Origin: Micromussa lordhowensis
Taxonomy: Eukaryota; Cnidaria; Anthozoa; Scleractinia; Lobophylliidae
Assembly: GCA_964020085.1 (NCBI GenBank)
Contig: OZ026606.1
Span: forward strand, 2,199,060-2,263,059
DNA: 64,000 nt
Reading direction: 5' to 3'
In this document: positions 34,833 through 47,494 of the stretch, piece by piece
How positions within the stretch are numbered: the first letter of the stretch is position 1
Layout of the letters: every line of letters begins with the position of its first letter
Notes under the pieces: generated by a model
What the model was told of the DNA's origin: nothing
Seen by the model: only the letters and a program-made list of their open reading frames with translations
Database searches by the model: none
Program-made: the position numbers and the translations under genes

Positions 34833-36282
34833 CTACTTCTGTGGCGGAGGGACCTCCTCGATCATGATCCGCATTACGGAGTTCCACCCGGTATAGGCAT
34901 CAGAGCCGGATTTCTTCCCCACACAGTCACCCACATTTATTCCCACTCGGACGGCTCCTGCGGGAATTCCCTGGCAATAACCTCCAATGTAATGCACTCT
35001 GTGTATGTTACTGTCCGTTTTGCCGTGGTTTGCGTGGATGTGAATAAGACCATCAATGGCGAGTGGACTGCTACATTCCACACCGTCGAAGGTGAAGTAC
35101 CAGCGCTTACAGCAATCCAAGCAGAAAGCTATCCTCAAGTCACCATTGTACTCAACTTTCAAGGCTGTATCCTGGGCTTTCTTGACAAAAATGCAGTCCT
35201 AAAAGCAAAACAAGCAATGAAGTATTAGTCGCGCATTTTAATAATATATTAAGCACGAGAGACAGTGTTTCACCAGGATATCCAAACACTGAGAAGAGAG
35301 TTGAAAATACGACGGGCAGTGGAGTATTTCGACGAAGTTCGAGGTGTTCGGAGAGCCCATGAAACAACTAAGGAGTAAACGGAGAATTAAAATCGTCAAA
35401 ATCTATGCTAATTAAGACCGGGTATCCAAACCTCCTTCACGGTTGTAATTTTCTTTGTTTTAACTTGACGAATTATTAATGAGTTTGAGAACAGTTATTC
35501 TTTATATACCATCCTAGAGGCAAGTTTAATTGGGTTATAAGTTGCAATATATTCCGGGCGGGGTGAACTGAATTGGATGAAGAAGATACTCAATGAAACA
35601 ACTTGAATAGTAAACATTTAAGCTTAGATCTTGTGATAAATATCCTGATTCTTTTATTTGATTTTATTGTGTTCAATACTTGAAGAGTACGATTTGATGT
35701 TCCGATAAGAAGTCCGAGTGAACGCTCTTGGAGCGTCTACTTTTTCTTACCTTTATCAGTCCATAGTCTCTTCCATCACTAAGGCTATTCCACGCACACT
35801 AGCTGTTTCCAGTTTTTCGTAGGGGCCTGGGCCTGCTCGCCTTTTGCTCCCTGACTTCCTTTGGGCCCTTGAGGGCCCTTAGGGCCGGGTGGTCCCACAG
35901 CTCCACGGTCTCCCTTAGCCCCATCACTTCCACTGAGCCCGGGCACACCGGGCACGCCGGGGACCCCTGGTACGCCGTTGACTGCACGACACGACTTGTT
36001 CTTCAAAGTTAAAATAAAAGCGAAAGTAATTAGAATTCTGTTTTTCTTTCATGTACATTCATTCTGTTTTCATTCCTTTGCCTTTTTTTCATGGCTTCTT
36101 GTAGCTGGCCTATCACAGGGTATTAATCACAAGGATGCTGAACTGTTCATGATTGACCCTGTGGCCTAGAATTTGTCGCTCTGACTTTAAACTTTCATGG
36201 TAAAACTCACCGGCTGGTTGGTGGAAATTACCAAGTTTGGAATCATGCATCCCACAACACATAAAAGGTTGACGAAACTCAT
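34833..36282 (-). pseudogene. CTHRC1-like copy 2, frameshifted in collagen exon
   Basis: Exons: 36211-36282 (24-aa signal peptide), 35751-36000 (collagen) and 34833-35198 (C-terminal domain, intact and close to copies 1 and 7). The collagen exon has 16 Gly-X-Y triplets, but NWKQ is followed by a 4-bp insertion (CTAG, near 35799-35802). This shifts the frame and gives a stop four codons later. Without the insertion the exon would fit the family's phase-0 pattern. The C-terminal exon shows no other damage, so the lesion is recent, a sequencing error, or the gene makes a truncated collagen-only product. Splice sites are all intact. Confidence 0.8.
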
Positions 36283-36289
36283 TGTGTCA

Positions 36290-38950
36290 GCTTTTCCTTG
36301 TTAATTGCCCGAAAGTTCTTCAGTTCGAAATAACTGAAAGAGAAAAATCAGCGCTACATGCGAACTGTCCTAAATTTCTTATCAGAGCTTACGTCATTAT
36401 AGTAGGGAGTTCAAGTAACGACGACGGCGTCGACTAAAAAAATGATTGTGTATTTTACCTTCGAATCTCGCAATGCCCTGAAGCCATTTACTTTGGTTAT
36501 CGCTGTCAAAACTATGACGAAACTGAACCTAGAACACAGCGATAAATTTGAAAAAGAAATTTAAAAAAAATAGCAGTTGTGGTTCGCGTTTTCCAAACAA
36601 CGCAGAATTTGTTCATTTCACGTTGTTGTTTTGCAGAGGATGGCAAAGAAATGTACCAAGAATTATAACTCACGTGCACAGTCATTGTTCCGCTCATATA
36701 ATGCTTTGTTTAGCGTTGCTGTCGTGGTTTTCTTAAACTCCATAGTGTTACAGTCGTAAAACAACGACGACCTTCTCTAGCCGAAGCAGTCGGCCAATTC
36801 CTCAATCGAAACACACTAAGGTAGAGCTTCAGTTGCCAAAAATTCTAAGCTAAGTAATTTTCCTCATAAGCTTTTTATACCAATAAATAATAACAAACCT
36901 ATACATTTCACCAATAGTTCTTAAGAATTAATATACATATCCATTCTACTATAGTAGCGGTTTTAAGGAAGAGAGGTCTTTTGCTATGAGAAATCTCTTA
37001 AAATTTTACCTCAATAGTTTACGTCTCCCTTTATTGCCCAATATTTATGGCCCCCAATATTTATGGGCTCATTCCCCAAACTTTGAGGGTAGGATAATTC
37101 ACAAAACGTGGTTATATATTTCCAGAAACCTGCCTCCTTAAACGAGGCTGACGCGAAATCTTGTTACAACTGGAAGTTACCTTGGTTGTGTTAAGTTTGC
37201 GTTTGAGCTAAGTGGCCTATCAGGCCGGCGCTAATTTCATGTGGCATGAATCGACTAGAAGTATTTCTACTCGTGCCTCTGGATGGAATACTAGTCCATT
37301 GCATGGTTTAGCCATTGCTCGCTATACACCTCAGTCAGAGAAAGGTATTGTAAAAATAAAGTGTATTGCCCAGGAACGCAACACAATGGACCTGGGTCGC
37401 TCAATCCAGAGTTCACTCTCCCACAAGAGAATTTACGTTAAGCCTAGCGAAAATTGAAACTATTGTCCCTGTTTTCTAAATACCCTGGCCCGCATTAATT
37501 GGCGCACGCTGTTCCAAAGTCCCGACCCATATTACATCGTCATAAATTCTTCGTTTTGTCTGTGTATATTTAATATTAACTTGGCAAAGCTAATAAAATA
37601 AACGTTAAAGCTTACCCAACTCCTGAACAAAAAGGGCGACAAGTGTACAAAGTTTTTTTGTGTGTAGGAAATAAACAAAATATTGCGAGAACTCACAATT
37701 TTACTCACGTCCGCTGTATGTTGCTTCCTGAAATATACAAGAAAGCCTTGTTATTTTTTTTTATCATATCAGTTACGGTATCAGCCCTGGCTCTTGATAC
37801 ATTAAATTTATATTATATCAGTTGGATTTTTGCAGCAGCTGAAAACATTATACACCATTAAGAGGCACATCCATCAAATTGTTTATTGATCTAGATTGAA
37901 TTAACTTCGAGCTTTTCTTCTGTTGAATATCACTTAACATTGAAGTGATTATTATCGGAGGTATATATTATCGGAGGTAATAGACGACAAATTTAAGTCA
38001 ACTGAGTCACTTTCAATTAGTTACGTTTTTATGAATCGGTGTTGAGTGAGCGTTGAGTTTCATAAAATAAAAAAACCATAGGCTGCCTCTGATGATCCAT
38101 AAAATGTCATTTCGCAATCGCATGCTCATCGAGTCTTTTCTCTTAATGTGCTAAAACAGCTGTGATTATCCGGCACTCTCCCCTCCCAACATTTGATGTT
38201 TGTCATCAAAGCCATTAGCCAAAAACAACAATTCAATATTTTATAACACTTGCGGCGTATCTGTGATAGCTTACCTAATTAGTTGAAGCTATGATGCATT
38301 ACTCTCTCCTTTCCTTATTAGGATATATAGGATGAATATTTTTACTAAATGGATTTTAATTTTAGTTTTTAGGGTTTCTATACGTTATTGTAAAGCGCAT
38401 TTGATCACATAGAAATGTTTGTGTGTTAATTTGCGCTAGATTATATATAGAAATATTAAATATTATTATTATCACTATCATTATCATTACCATTATCATT
38501 ATTATTATTAAAAATGCAAAAACGTATTGGGAATTTGGAAAAATTCGCCTCTACTTCAGATCAATTGCTCCTTCAGAAAATATCTTGTGTAGTTGTTCTG
38601 CTAAATATGCTAAAAACGGACCCAACTAAAATATCAGAATATAGAAAACGAGTTTTTTTTGTATTAAAGTTACTGAAACTGGTTTTGATTACGTACTGAA
38701 TGATCAATCAATAAGATCTTGGAGAAATAAATGATATAGTCTAAACATTTCCTGGGAATTTTTTTGCAGCAAAAGACAATAAAATTAAAGTTCCGTTATT
38801 TATTCCTTGATAAATTATCATCTTTCTTGTATTTTATCATTTTTATTTTGTTATTTGCTTCCTCAGATCAAATTATGATCCTGAAACTTCATCCCAGGAG
38901 TTTAAATTCAAGATTAATAACTTAAAGAATCGCACAGAAACTGAACGTTA
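36290..38950. other. Intergenic region between copies 2 and 3
   Basis: No supported exon. A non-coding first exon and promoter of copy 2 probably lie at the left edge (a CTTTCAG acceptor precedes its start codon). An ATT/ATC-rich microsatellite lies at about 38459-38512. The frame at 37212-37457 carries no motif. Confidence 0.5.
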
Positions 38951-38959
38951 TTCATCTGG

Positions 38960-39445
38960 TCTGGTTTTTCGAAAGGTGGATAATGCTATCCACCGGATAA
39001 GTCACTATCCAATGGCAGGAGCCCAGCAATAGGAGCGTGAACTGCCCCATATTCACTACCTCATATTCACAGACCGATCTATTTTTAGTCTGAATTTATA
39101 GCGAATTCAGACCCCCGCAGGAACGTCAGTGACCAATCACAAGCACGGACCTAATTTTTAACTGACACCATCATTTCACCGGAAAATTAAATAGAACAAC
39201 AGCCATTTTTTCCCTTACTGATCCTCGCTCATGTAAACTGGAACCGACCTATTTCGCGGGAAAAGAAGCCTAAAAATAGATCGGTCTGTAAAATGCCGTG
39301 ACACAGTATGGGAGTTGCACACTCCTAGTGATGGGCTCGTGCCAGTGGATAGCGTGGTTTGTTTTGTTAACACTTATCCACTGTATAGCGATTTCTCCGG
39401 TGGATAGCGTTATCCAGCCTTCGAACGACTGGGGCCTGCTGTATG
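38960..39445. mobile_element. Foldback element interrupted by a nested MITE
   Basis: The outer ends are inverted copies: TTCGAAAGGTGGATAATGC with GCTATCCACCGGATAA on the left, and the reverse on the right (GGTGGATAGCGTTATCCAGC, then CTTCGAA). Inside sits a second element, 39069-39289, whose own ends are ACAGACCGATCTATTTTTAG and its reverse complement. The outer element therefore inserted first. Confidence 0.75.
39069..39289. mobile_element. Nested MITE with ACAGACCGATC ends
   Basis: Inverted 20-bp termini bound about 221 bp of non-coding DNA inside the 38960-39445 element. Confidence 0.75.
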
Positions 39446-39620
39446 TTCAACAACACCAATATAAGCTCAACAATTGCTTCAAAATAAATTTACATGTTTA
39501 GTGTTCTAGCATTCGGCAGCAAGTTTATATCCGAGCTGTAAACAAACGTGTGCTTCATTGTATTGATAACATCAAAACGAAGTAGCTGCCTGTGGCCTTC
39601 TTCTTTTCTTACATACGGCT

Positions 39621-41440
39621 CTACTTCTGGGGTGGAGGGAACTCCTCAATCATAATCTGGGTCACGGAATTCCACCCGGTGTAAGCATCTCCGGATCTTG
39701 TACCCCTGCAATCTCCTACATTGATTCCCACTCGAACGGTCCCCGCGGGAATTCCCTGGCAGAAACCTCCAATCTGAGATGTTTTGTGTCTGTTGGTGTC
39801 CGTTTTGCGGTGGTTTTGATAAATGTGATGAATGCCATCAATGAGAGTGGCCCGTTACATTCCACACCGTTGAAGGTGAAGTACCAGCGCTTACAGCAAT
39901 TCAGACAGCAACAGATCCTGTAGTCACCATTGAACTCCACTTTCAAGGCTGTGTCATTGGCATGCTTCATAAAAACACAGTCCTGAAAGAAAGAAATTAC
40001 ATTAAAACCAGTGGCTTAAGCCCCTCCGTTTTTAAGCCCCTCCACTTATAAGCCCCTCCGCTTATAAGTCCCTCTTCTTATAAGCCCCTCCAGTTACAGG
40101 CCCCTCCGCTTATAAGCCCCTCCGTTTATAAGCCCCTCCGCTTATAAGCCCCTCCGTTTATAAGCCCCTCCGCTTATAAGCCCCTAAGTTTATAAGCCCC
40201 TCCACTTATAAGCCCTACCGTTTATACGCCCCACCGGTTATAGGCCCATCTACCTGGAAACCAAACTATACATCCGGTTATAAGCTCCCGGATGTAAGTT
40301 TTCCTGGTTTTGAATTCATTTTATGATGATGTTTTAAAGCTTAATTACCAGTAAATGAAAAACCTATTTCGATCAACATATGCAGCTACACGTTTCGAAA
40401 CGTTTTTTTTTGTTCCGGTTCTAAGCCCCCTCGGTTATAAGCCTCCTTGGATATAAGCCCTTCCGTTTATAAGCCCATCTAAAAACCCTTACGAGGTTGT
40501 TTAAGCCCAGGTCTTATAAGTGGTCGTATTCTACTCTATTCTATTCTCTGATGTACCGAATGAACATTTACTGCATGACTAAGAGGGAAAGTCACTGTGT
40601 TTCTCTTTACCTTTATCGGTCCATAATCTGTTTGATCATTTAGATCCTTCCACGCACATTGTTTCCAGTTTCTCTGAGGGGCCTGGGCACCCTGTTCGCC
40701 TTTGGCTCCCGGGGGCCCTGGAGGGCCCTGAGGTCCCTTTTTGCCAGGAGCTTCTTCAGACCCCGGGTCGCCTTTGGGCCCATTTCTGCCGTTGATCCCC
40801 GGTATCCCGTTTACACCTGGCGTGCCGGCCTTGCAAATGGCTGAATGGAGGAACTGTAGTTTTGAAGGGTGACGGTAAAAATCGTAAACTTTGACTATAT
40901 TTCAATACTTGATTGGCCATCTAAAAATACACGTTCTTTGTTCTAACAATAACCCGCCCTAATATCACACTTTCTTGACAATAAATTGGCATTTAGTCAA
41001 AATATGAACACCAGGCATTCATCTGTGTTAGAATATCGTTCACTCAGGCATCGTTTAGTTCTGTCCTTGTTGCATTTTATCGTGCTAAAGTTTCACGTTA
41101 ACTGGAAAATAAGTAATCAGTTCAAGTTCCTTCTAATTCAATCTGTTACATCTCATTTCCTATTCCGGCATTAAATTGTTTAAAAAAATCGCTGTCGACT
41201 CTGATTGTAGTGCAAAGGAAGACTCAAACAAGCGAAGCAGCGCAAGAAGAAAAGTTTGGGTAATGAATAACAGAAAAATATTCTTTGATTTAAACATTGG
41301 AAGGTCGCGATACTTGCGAGAAAAGAACACAAGTCAAAACCCACATTGATTTGACTGTGTAGCTAAAAACTTACCATTTGAGAAAACACCACGTGTGGAA
41401 TGATACACAAGACAAGCCAAATGATCATCAAACTCATCAT
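39621..41440 (-). pseudogene. CTHRC1-like copy 3, frameshifted in C-terminal exon
   Basis: Exons: 41375-41440 (signal peptide, 22 aa including a double Met), 40611-40853 (collagen plus NWKQCAW, 81 codons) and 39621-39982. The last exon keeps DCVF and [12 protein letters not shown], but one base is missing right after GPL (about 39841-39846) relative to copy 4. The frame shifts and ends early at 39716. Downstream of the deletion the old frame is still readable to PPPQK and the family stop. The collagen stretch also has one Gly replaced by Glu (GSEEAP), which breaks the Gly-X-Y register. Intron 2 holds a satellite-like array. Two independent defects suggest loss of constraint. Confidence 0.82.
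40017..40500. repeat. Tandem array of about 19 bp, CTTATAAGCCCCTCCG unit
   Basis: Around a dozen near-regular units of TATAAGCCCCTCCGYT run from 40017 to about 40245, with degenerate units again at about 40425-40500. It lies wholly within intron 2 of CTHRC1-like copy 3. Confidence 0.85.
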
Positions 41441-41449
41441 TCAATTCTT

Positions 41450-42790
41450 TTGCTTCAGTTCCGGCGCGAGAAAAGAATTCTGCGGAACATGTACAAAAAG
41501 ATGATAAAAAATTTTCGACAACCAAAGGTATTGGTCCGATTTGTGATATGGCATCAATATAAAAAGACATAAATAGTGCCAGGAAGTGAAAACGTGACGT
41601 ACATGTAATAAACTCTTCGAAAACAATAAAAAAACATCGTTAGAATTTAGGATGTAATCAATATTGTATCCAAAGTTAAAAATAGCGACAGGTAGTTAGA
41701 AACCTTTATTCAACTTTACGAGAAACTGGTTCATTCACCTCTGAAGACTTAAATGAATTGAAATAACCGCCAGTCGAATTATGAGCTTTCCTTCCAGAGA
41801 GAGATTCATTGGACTTAATTTCTTTAGTTTGAAATTAGTGATTGTAACACTGAATCTACCGCGCTGTGAACAACTCTTATGTTTCACACACAATTACTAG
41901 CTTTCTAGTGTATACTGCCCCCTTAAAAACTATCAGCATCTCCTCTCTCCGATTCGTTCAACATGTGAAATATTTCCAGTGTTTGGCTGACATCAAAATC
42001 TAATTAATGTTTAAGAAGAAATTCTCATTCAACGCTATCCAAAGACTTTTGAAAATCGATGAATAACACTCAAACCGGGTATGTCTTCTTTCACAGTAAA
42101 GTCCATTACTGTCGTCAATAGATTGCATAATACAAAAATATGTATCTTTAATGTTTGCTGCTTCAACTACGTATTTCTTAGCGCAAAACACAGAATCTAC
42201 CGACTTACCCATGTGCTACAGGTTTTATTGTGGCAGACGAATTGCAGCGCACTCTCTTATTTTAAAGTAAGAAATGTTTGTGCTTTGTCCGGAAACGTTT
42301 CGGCTCAGCAGTTTTGTACTGTATTGGCTTTGTTCAGAATTTATTCAGAGATGAACCTAAAATTTAGAAACGGCATCAAAGAACTGGAGGTAGATTAATC
42401 ATATAGAGTTTGCCCTGGGAGTGTAAATTGAGATCAAGTCAAATTTGTAAATCGATGGAAAAATTACACCAGAGAGTACCTGCCTCATCACCAGGCCTCT
42501 CTCATTGGTTGGAGCGCGATGTGCATGGAGTTGTTTCCCGCTCTTCGCCCGCGGAACACAACAGAACTCGGGGACGCAGTAGAGAATACATATCTGCTAT
42601 ATACAACGAGTTCAACAATCAGTAGGTACATTTTTTAATCGACCGTAAACGTAAATTCTCATGCCTTTATCATTTGACTACTCCAATACCCTGCGCCTAA
42701 TTTACATCAAATCATAAACAGGCTTGTTTTTTACATAAACGATAATGATAAGTGACAGTAAAGCAAACAATTGAGGCCTCCTTTCTGTGT
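41450..42790. other. Intergenic region upstream of copy 3
   Basis: No supported gene. The open frames at 42000-42398 have no motif. A segment near 41905-41960 (TTTCTAGTGTATACTG and onward) weakly resembles the conserved upstream blocks of copies 4, 5 and 6. Confidence 0.45.
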
Positions 42791-42801
42791 GTGTATGTGT
42801 T

Positions 42802-43165
42802 AAACTTATTCTATCTACTCGAAGTGCATCATTACAACACCTAAATACAGAATCTTTCAGACTAAATATAAGAAAATTATGTCCAGCTATTTTAGGATGC
42901 TATTATTGGAATGATATTCCTTTATCTATACGCAACAAGCCAACTGGAAAACTATTTTAAAAAGTACTTTACCAGTTTTATTTTGCTCATTATCGATAAT
43001 TCCAACTTTTTATATTTATTTACTAAGCGTTTACTCTTTCCTCTCTAGTTTACTTTTTATCCTATAATAAATGTATTTAATTATTTTGCTCTTTCTACTT
43101 CTTCTTTCAATGTACTTATTTTGTTAAATATTTTGTATTCATGTTTGTTAAGTGGAAGTGGAAGT
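42802..43165 (+). mobile_element. Non-LTR retrotransposon 3' end (plus strand)
   Basis: The plus-strand frame at about 42802-42960 reads TRSASLQHLN and later WNDIPLSIRNKP with a Lys-rich end. This is the typical extreme C-terminus of LINE reverse transcriptase proteins. It is followed by an AT-rich 3' tail ending in a GGAAGT/A-rich stretch at the border with copy 4. Only the 3' end is present, as with 5'-truncated LINE insertions. Confidence 0.65.
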
Positions 43166-43173
43166 AAAAAAAA

Positions 43174-45751
43174 CTAATTCTGGGGTGGAGGCACCTCTTC
43201 AATCATAATCCGAGTCACGGAGTTCCACCCGGTGTAAGCATGTCCTGGTTTCCTCCCCACACAGTCTCCGACATTAATTCCCACTCGGACAATTCCTGCG
43301 CTGATTCCTTGGCAGAAGCCTTCGATCTGAGTTGTTTTGTGTATGTTAGTGTCTCTTCTGCCGTGGTTTCGAAGAATATGGTCAATACCATCAATGGCGA
43401 GTGGCCCGTTACATTCCACACCGTTGAAGGTGAAGTACCAGCGCTTACAGCAATTCAGACAACAACAGATCCTGTAATCACCATTGAACTCCACTTTCAA
43501 GGCTGTGTCATTGGCATGCTTCATAAAAGTACAGTCCTGAAAAAACGAAATACTGAATTGCGTAAAAAAACTAATGGCTTTTCTGGAATGTTTTAAAAAA
43601 GTTCATAGTACTCTATCACTTAAGGCGAGGGTAAACGTGAAGGCTGTTTTGAGGTTGCTTAACACGACCTTTCTGCCAATATCTCTGTCACGTTTCAAGC
43701 GACACTAAATCTCTCTGCTTATCTCATTAACCACTGTTTGGCGGTTTTGTGTAAATTTTTGCGTGATTTTTGGGCATTTTGGGAAAGAGATATTTTTTCT
43801 CAAAGGATAGGTTAAATTGAGGAAAATATGAAATGTTGAAGATTTGATGGATTTGGAAAATTGAAATTTGAAGTGAAGAATTAGTAGACGGATACCAAAC
43901 AGTCCCCTAGCAACCTGGGGCTCTCTTTTGCGGGGGTCAACTCTCTGGTAGTGTTTCCAACCCATCTTAATCCTAACAATTTCCTTTCTTATATCACTTC
44001 AAATTTCACACCTATTTCATGTTTACCCCGCCTTAAGAATTTGGCATACAATGATTCATTTTAAGAGCTCTTGGCCCTAAAAGCTGACATATACTGTTAG
44101 ATGACCAAGCACTGGCATGAGTCATTGAATCTTTTACAATCACTTTCATGTCTTCTTCCTCTCTCGTACAGAAAACTAAGTCGCGACTACATGACTGAAG
44201 TCGGACTTTTTAATGAATCACTACCACAAGAGCAGGCGAACGAATTTTCGTTACCTTTATCAGTCCATAGTCTGTTCCATCATTAACATTTTCCCACGCA
44301 CATTGTTTCCAGTTTCTCTGAGGGGCCTGGGCCGGCTCGCCTTTTCCGCCTTTGGGCCCATGAGGGCCATTAGCTCCCTTTTTTCCGGGTGCTCCCACAG
44401 GCCCTCGCTCGCCCTTGTCCCCACACGTTCCATTGTGCCCGGGCACTCCAGGGATGCCTGGTACACCATTACTGCAGATAGCTGAACATGACCTGAGCTG
44501 TTGACGTTAAAAGCAGAATAGCAAGGTTGGACTTTATTCCAGTACTTCATTGGCAAACCAAACATGATTGACGTATTCTGTTTTGAAAATATCCAGCTCC
44601 TATCGTAGCTTTTTATTTATGTATTTCTTTGAGACGGGGGGGAGGGGGAGGGGGTAGCAATGTGATTGCATGTGGTTAAAAAGTTGACATTCAGTCATCT
44701 CCATGAAACAGGAGAATTCTGATTGGTTCCCTGTGCAGTCCGAATTTTGCAACGTGGACCACGGATTAACAAACTTATGTTTGATAGAAGCGAACTGAAA
44801 AAACGAAACTCAGTTCTCAAAAGCCCAGCGGCTGCGTTTATCAAGAATGGTTCTTGGGGCTACATTAATTTATAAATTAGTAACAGAGTTTTAAAAGAAT
44901 CTTGTCTTCATAATAAATACTTTAAAAAATTGACTTGTTCGGTCCTTGTTGGGGAATATTGGTCTTGTTCTTTTTGTAAGTTTATGAAGTGAGTCTCGGC
45001 AAGAGACCATGATCTGGTCTCGGCCAACATGATCTCGACCAATACTTTACAATACAGACTCCCGCTACTGAGTTCAATAACATATATTAATTGTAAATTT
45101 GTTTTTCTGTATTTATTCGTTCTAATGAGAGGTGGAAACAGAAAGTTCAAACCCTCAGCGTGAATAACTGGGCATAATGAAAGAGAGTATGTTTACCTTC
45201 TCCTCTACTATGGAGACGGGTTCTCTGACTATTGCAATCTTTTCGTTTCTCCCTAGAAGTGTTATTAAAGCAGAAGTGTTTTGGCATGGTATCATTAACT
45301 CTCAGTGAACATTTGTTTTAGTCGGAATTTCAGCCGTCTTCAGCAGTTGCACGCTCTCTTTCTTCGGTAGTGCTCGACTCGGGAAGGTGGTTGAAATTCA
45401 GGTGACGTTTTCCCGGCCATCTACATAACGAAAGCGACCACAACTCAACAAAATTAAAATAGGCCTGTGATAGGTTCTTGTGGAGATTGCTTTAAAGCCG
45501 TTTATTAGAATTTACGATAGTTTTTCATCCGTATTGTTGTTAAAATCTTGAAATCGCTGCAAACCCGGTTTGCGATAATCTAGCGCCAAATAAGCGAAGC
45601 GACTCGAGATCACAAGTTATCGGAACAGACTGAATTTTTAGAAATTAGAAAACAATGTTCGTTTATACCGGTGAAGCTAAAAACTTACCATCCGGGAAAA
45701 CACCAAGTGTGGAATCATACACGATACAAGCCAAATGATCATCAAACTCAT
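43174..45751 (-). CDS. CTHRC1: CTHRC1-like secreted collagen protein, copy 4
   Basis: Exons: 45689-45751 (21-aa signal peptide MSLMIIWLVSCM...), 44255-44497 (collagen) and 43174-43536 (C-terminal domain), all phase 0; 222 aa. The collagen exon starts LRSCSAICSNGVPG and has about 15 Gly-X-Y triplets including an unusual GTC, which places a cysteine inside the helix. NWKQCAW and DYGLIK follow. The C-terminal exon has [24 protein letters not shown] and TGWNSVTRIMIEE. It is closest to copy 3 in the first and last exons. The ATG is the first in frame before the signal peptide. Intron 2 contains a TTAA-flanked MITE. Confidence 0.88.
43620..44036. mobile_element. TTAA-flanked MITE, copy A (in intron of copy 4)
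   Basis: Bounded by TTAAGGCGAGGGTAAAC at the left and GTTTACCCCGCCTTAA at the right. The TTAA on both sides suggests a piggyBac-type target duplication. The interior shares GTAAATTTTT...GTGATTTTTGG and TTTTTCTCAAAGGAT motifs with 60347-60628 and 62374-62789. Confidence 0.78.
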
Positions 45752-45759
45752 TTTTTTTG

Positions 45760-46900
45760 CTTGGTTCCCTTCAGTTCCAGTCTAGGAGAATTTTGTATGA
45801 CAAATGTTCTAATTATAACAAACTCCTCGCGAAGAAAAACGTCGGTCTGATTTGGGATTTGGTGAATATAAAGGGCCATAAATAGCGACAGGAAGTGAAA
45901 AATCTAATAAAATCGCAATACTAAACATAACCTTATATAGGACCTGATTCATTTACTTCTTTAAATGAACTGAACTGAAATACTGCTTGTCGAAATTTTG
46001 TCCGCCCTTCTTTCCAAACGTCCTTGGATTCAGTCATGCGCTTTGAAAAACTAATTACAAGATTACAGGTAAGCCTAAAGAAGACTAAAGTAGTTTTAAC
46101 GTTCTGACCAATACATACGCGTCACAGATAATTACTTTCCGCTGTCTGCAATGTAAAAAAAATCATTGGTCAAATTTAGAATGTGTCCAATATGCGAAGA
46201 GATTATAGATAGGGATACGTAAATTCAACAGAGAAATTGGCTCATTTATCTCTGAAAACGTAACTGAACTAAGAAACCGCGGAAGTTTTTTAATTCAATG
46301 TGGATTCGATATGTTTTAAAATGAAAAATTACAAGTTAAATTAAGATCTCTTATACGCGTTACGTTATTTTTTTTTCTAGTGTATAATGTTTGCGTAATA
46401 ACTACTTCACCTACCCTCACTTTGATTGGTTCATTACGCCAGTTGTTTCCTGCTTTTAAGATGATATCAGGATAAATAATTGCTGTTTTCACAATGGTTC
46501 AAGCATTCATTCCTTAGAACGCAAAACCAAAGAATTTTACGGTTTTCAGTAGAACGTATAAGGTGACTTTGACTCAACATTAAGAATTTACGTCACTAAA
46601 TGTTTCAATGACGCGGCCCTGCTCTAAAATATCACTAGGATTAACAAAGCTGAAGGGAAACATTTTGTGCATATTGTATGGCCTTGCTTTCACGGTGCCT
46701 TTTTTGTTTTGTTTTGTTTTGCTTTTTTTTTCGTTTTAGGGCCTCGTTTACTTGTTGGTGTCAGCTGTTCTGTGTTTCTCTGATTAACCTCAGCGGAGGC
46801 ATTTGTATCGATGGATGACTATACTGACACCGTCTTCATCGCAAGAGGTTTGTTTGATATCCGTTGAAATATTTGCCTTATTTTGCTCGATGAACTCCTA
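45760..46900. other. Upstream region of copy 4
   Basis: No supported gene. A block near 46370-46450 (TTTTCTAGTGTATAATGTTTGCGTAA) resembles the conserved upstream blocks of copies 5 and 6 and may belong to the promoter region of copy 4. Confidence 0.45.
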
Positions 46901-46903
46901 ATA

Positions 46904-47327
46904 CAGTGAAACCTGTATTAAGCGGACCCCACATTAAGCGGACACTCTCTATTAAGTGGACACCAGCTTGAATCCCTAAATTTTCTTTCTACATTTACTG
47001 TAAAATAAACCTGCACTCAGCGGACACCTGTTAGTGGACGTGGACACCAATATTAAGCCATTTTTTTTGCACAAAACCTGCAATAAGCGGACACTTCAAG
47101 GGCTTTTTACTTCTAAAAGCTCAGCTCAGACACCTTTAACATTGTTCAGCAATGTTATTTTAGAGCTAAGTAGACTATGAACAGACTTTGGTCTTACACT
47201 GTTACAAAAGGTTTAATAGTTAACTATTATTGCACAATATATTAGAACCTGTTTAGAGCGGACACCCAGTATTAAGCGGACACTAGTGAGGGTCCCAAGA
47301 GGTGTCCGCTTAATACAGGTTTCACTG
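46904..47327. mobile_element. pogo/Tc1-like MITE, 424 bp, TA duplications
   Basis: Termini CAGTGAAACCTGTATTAAGC and the reverse complement (GCTTAATACAGGTTTCACTG) are flanked by TA on each side. Repeated AAGCGGACAC motifs fill the ends. TA duplications and CAGTGAAACC termini are typical of Tc1/mariner-pogo non-autonomous elements. A right-half fragment is at 8453-8547. Confidence 0.88.
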
Positions 47328-47494
47328 TAGCTTTCACAAACTAATGGCTTTCATCTTGAAGCTGGTTTTCAAACAAATAAAATACCACCCCCTTCGTGTA
47401 TCAAGGGTTAATTTTTGTCTCCAAAACATCACAGCATTTACGAAAACGCCAATATTTCTATACTATAAACTTTGTCCCACCTCTTCCCTGTAGC

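Noticed and set aside
34791..35228. Plus-strand frames over the collagen and C-terminal exons
   Set aside because: Antisense shadows of CTHRC1-like exons on the minus strand; similar shadows occur at every copy.
40017..40245. CRISPR-like regular repeats
   Set aside because: Units are contiguous without unique spacers and the genome is eukaryotic; this is a tandem satellite.
42945..42960. Possible third end of the 944-bp foldback family (GCCAACTGGAAAAC)
   Set aside because: The match stops after 14 bases, no subterminal GGACTGGACT repeats follow, and it lies inside a LINE reverse transcriptase frame.
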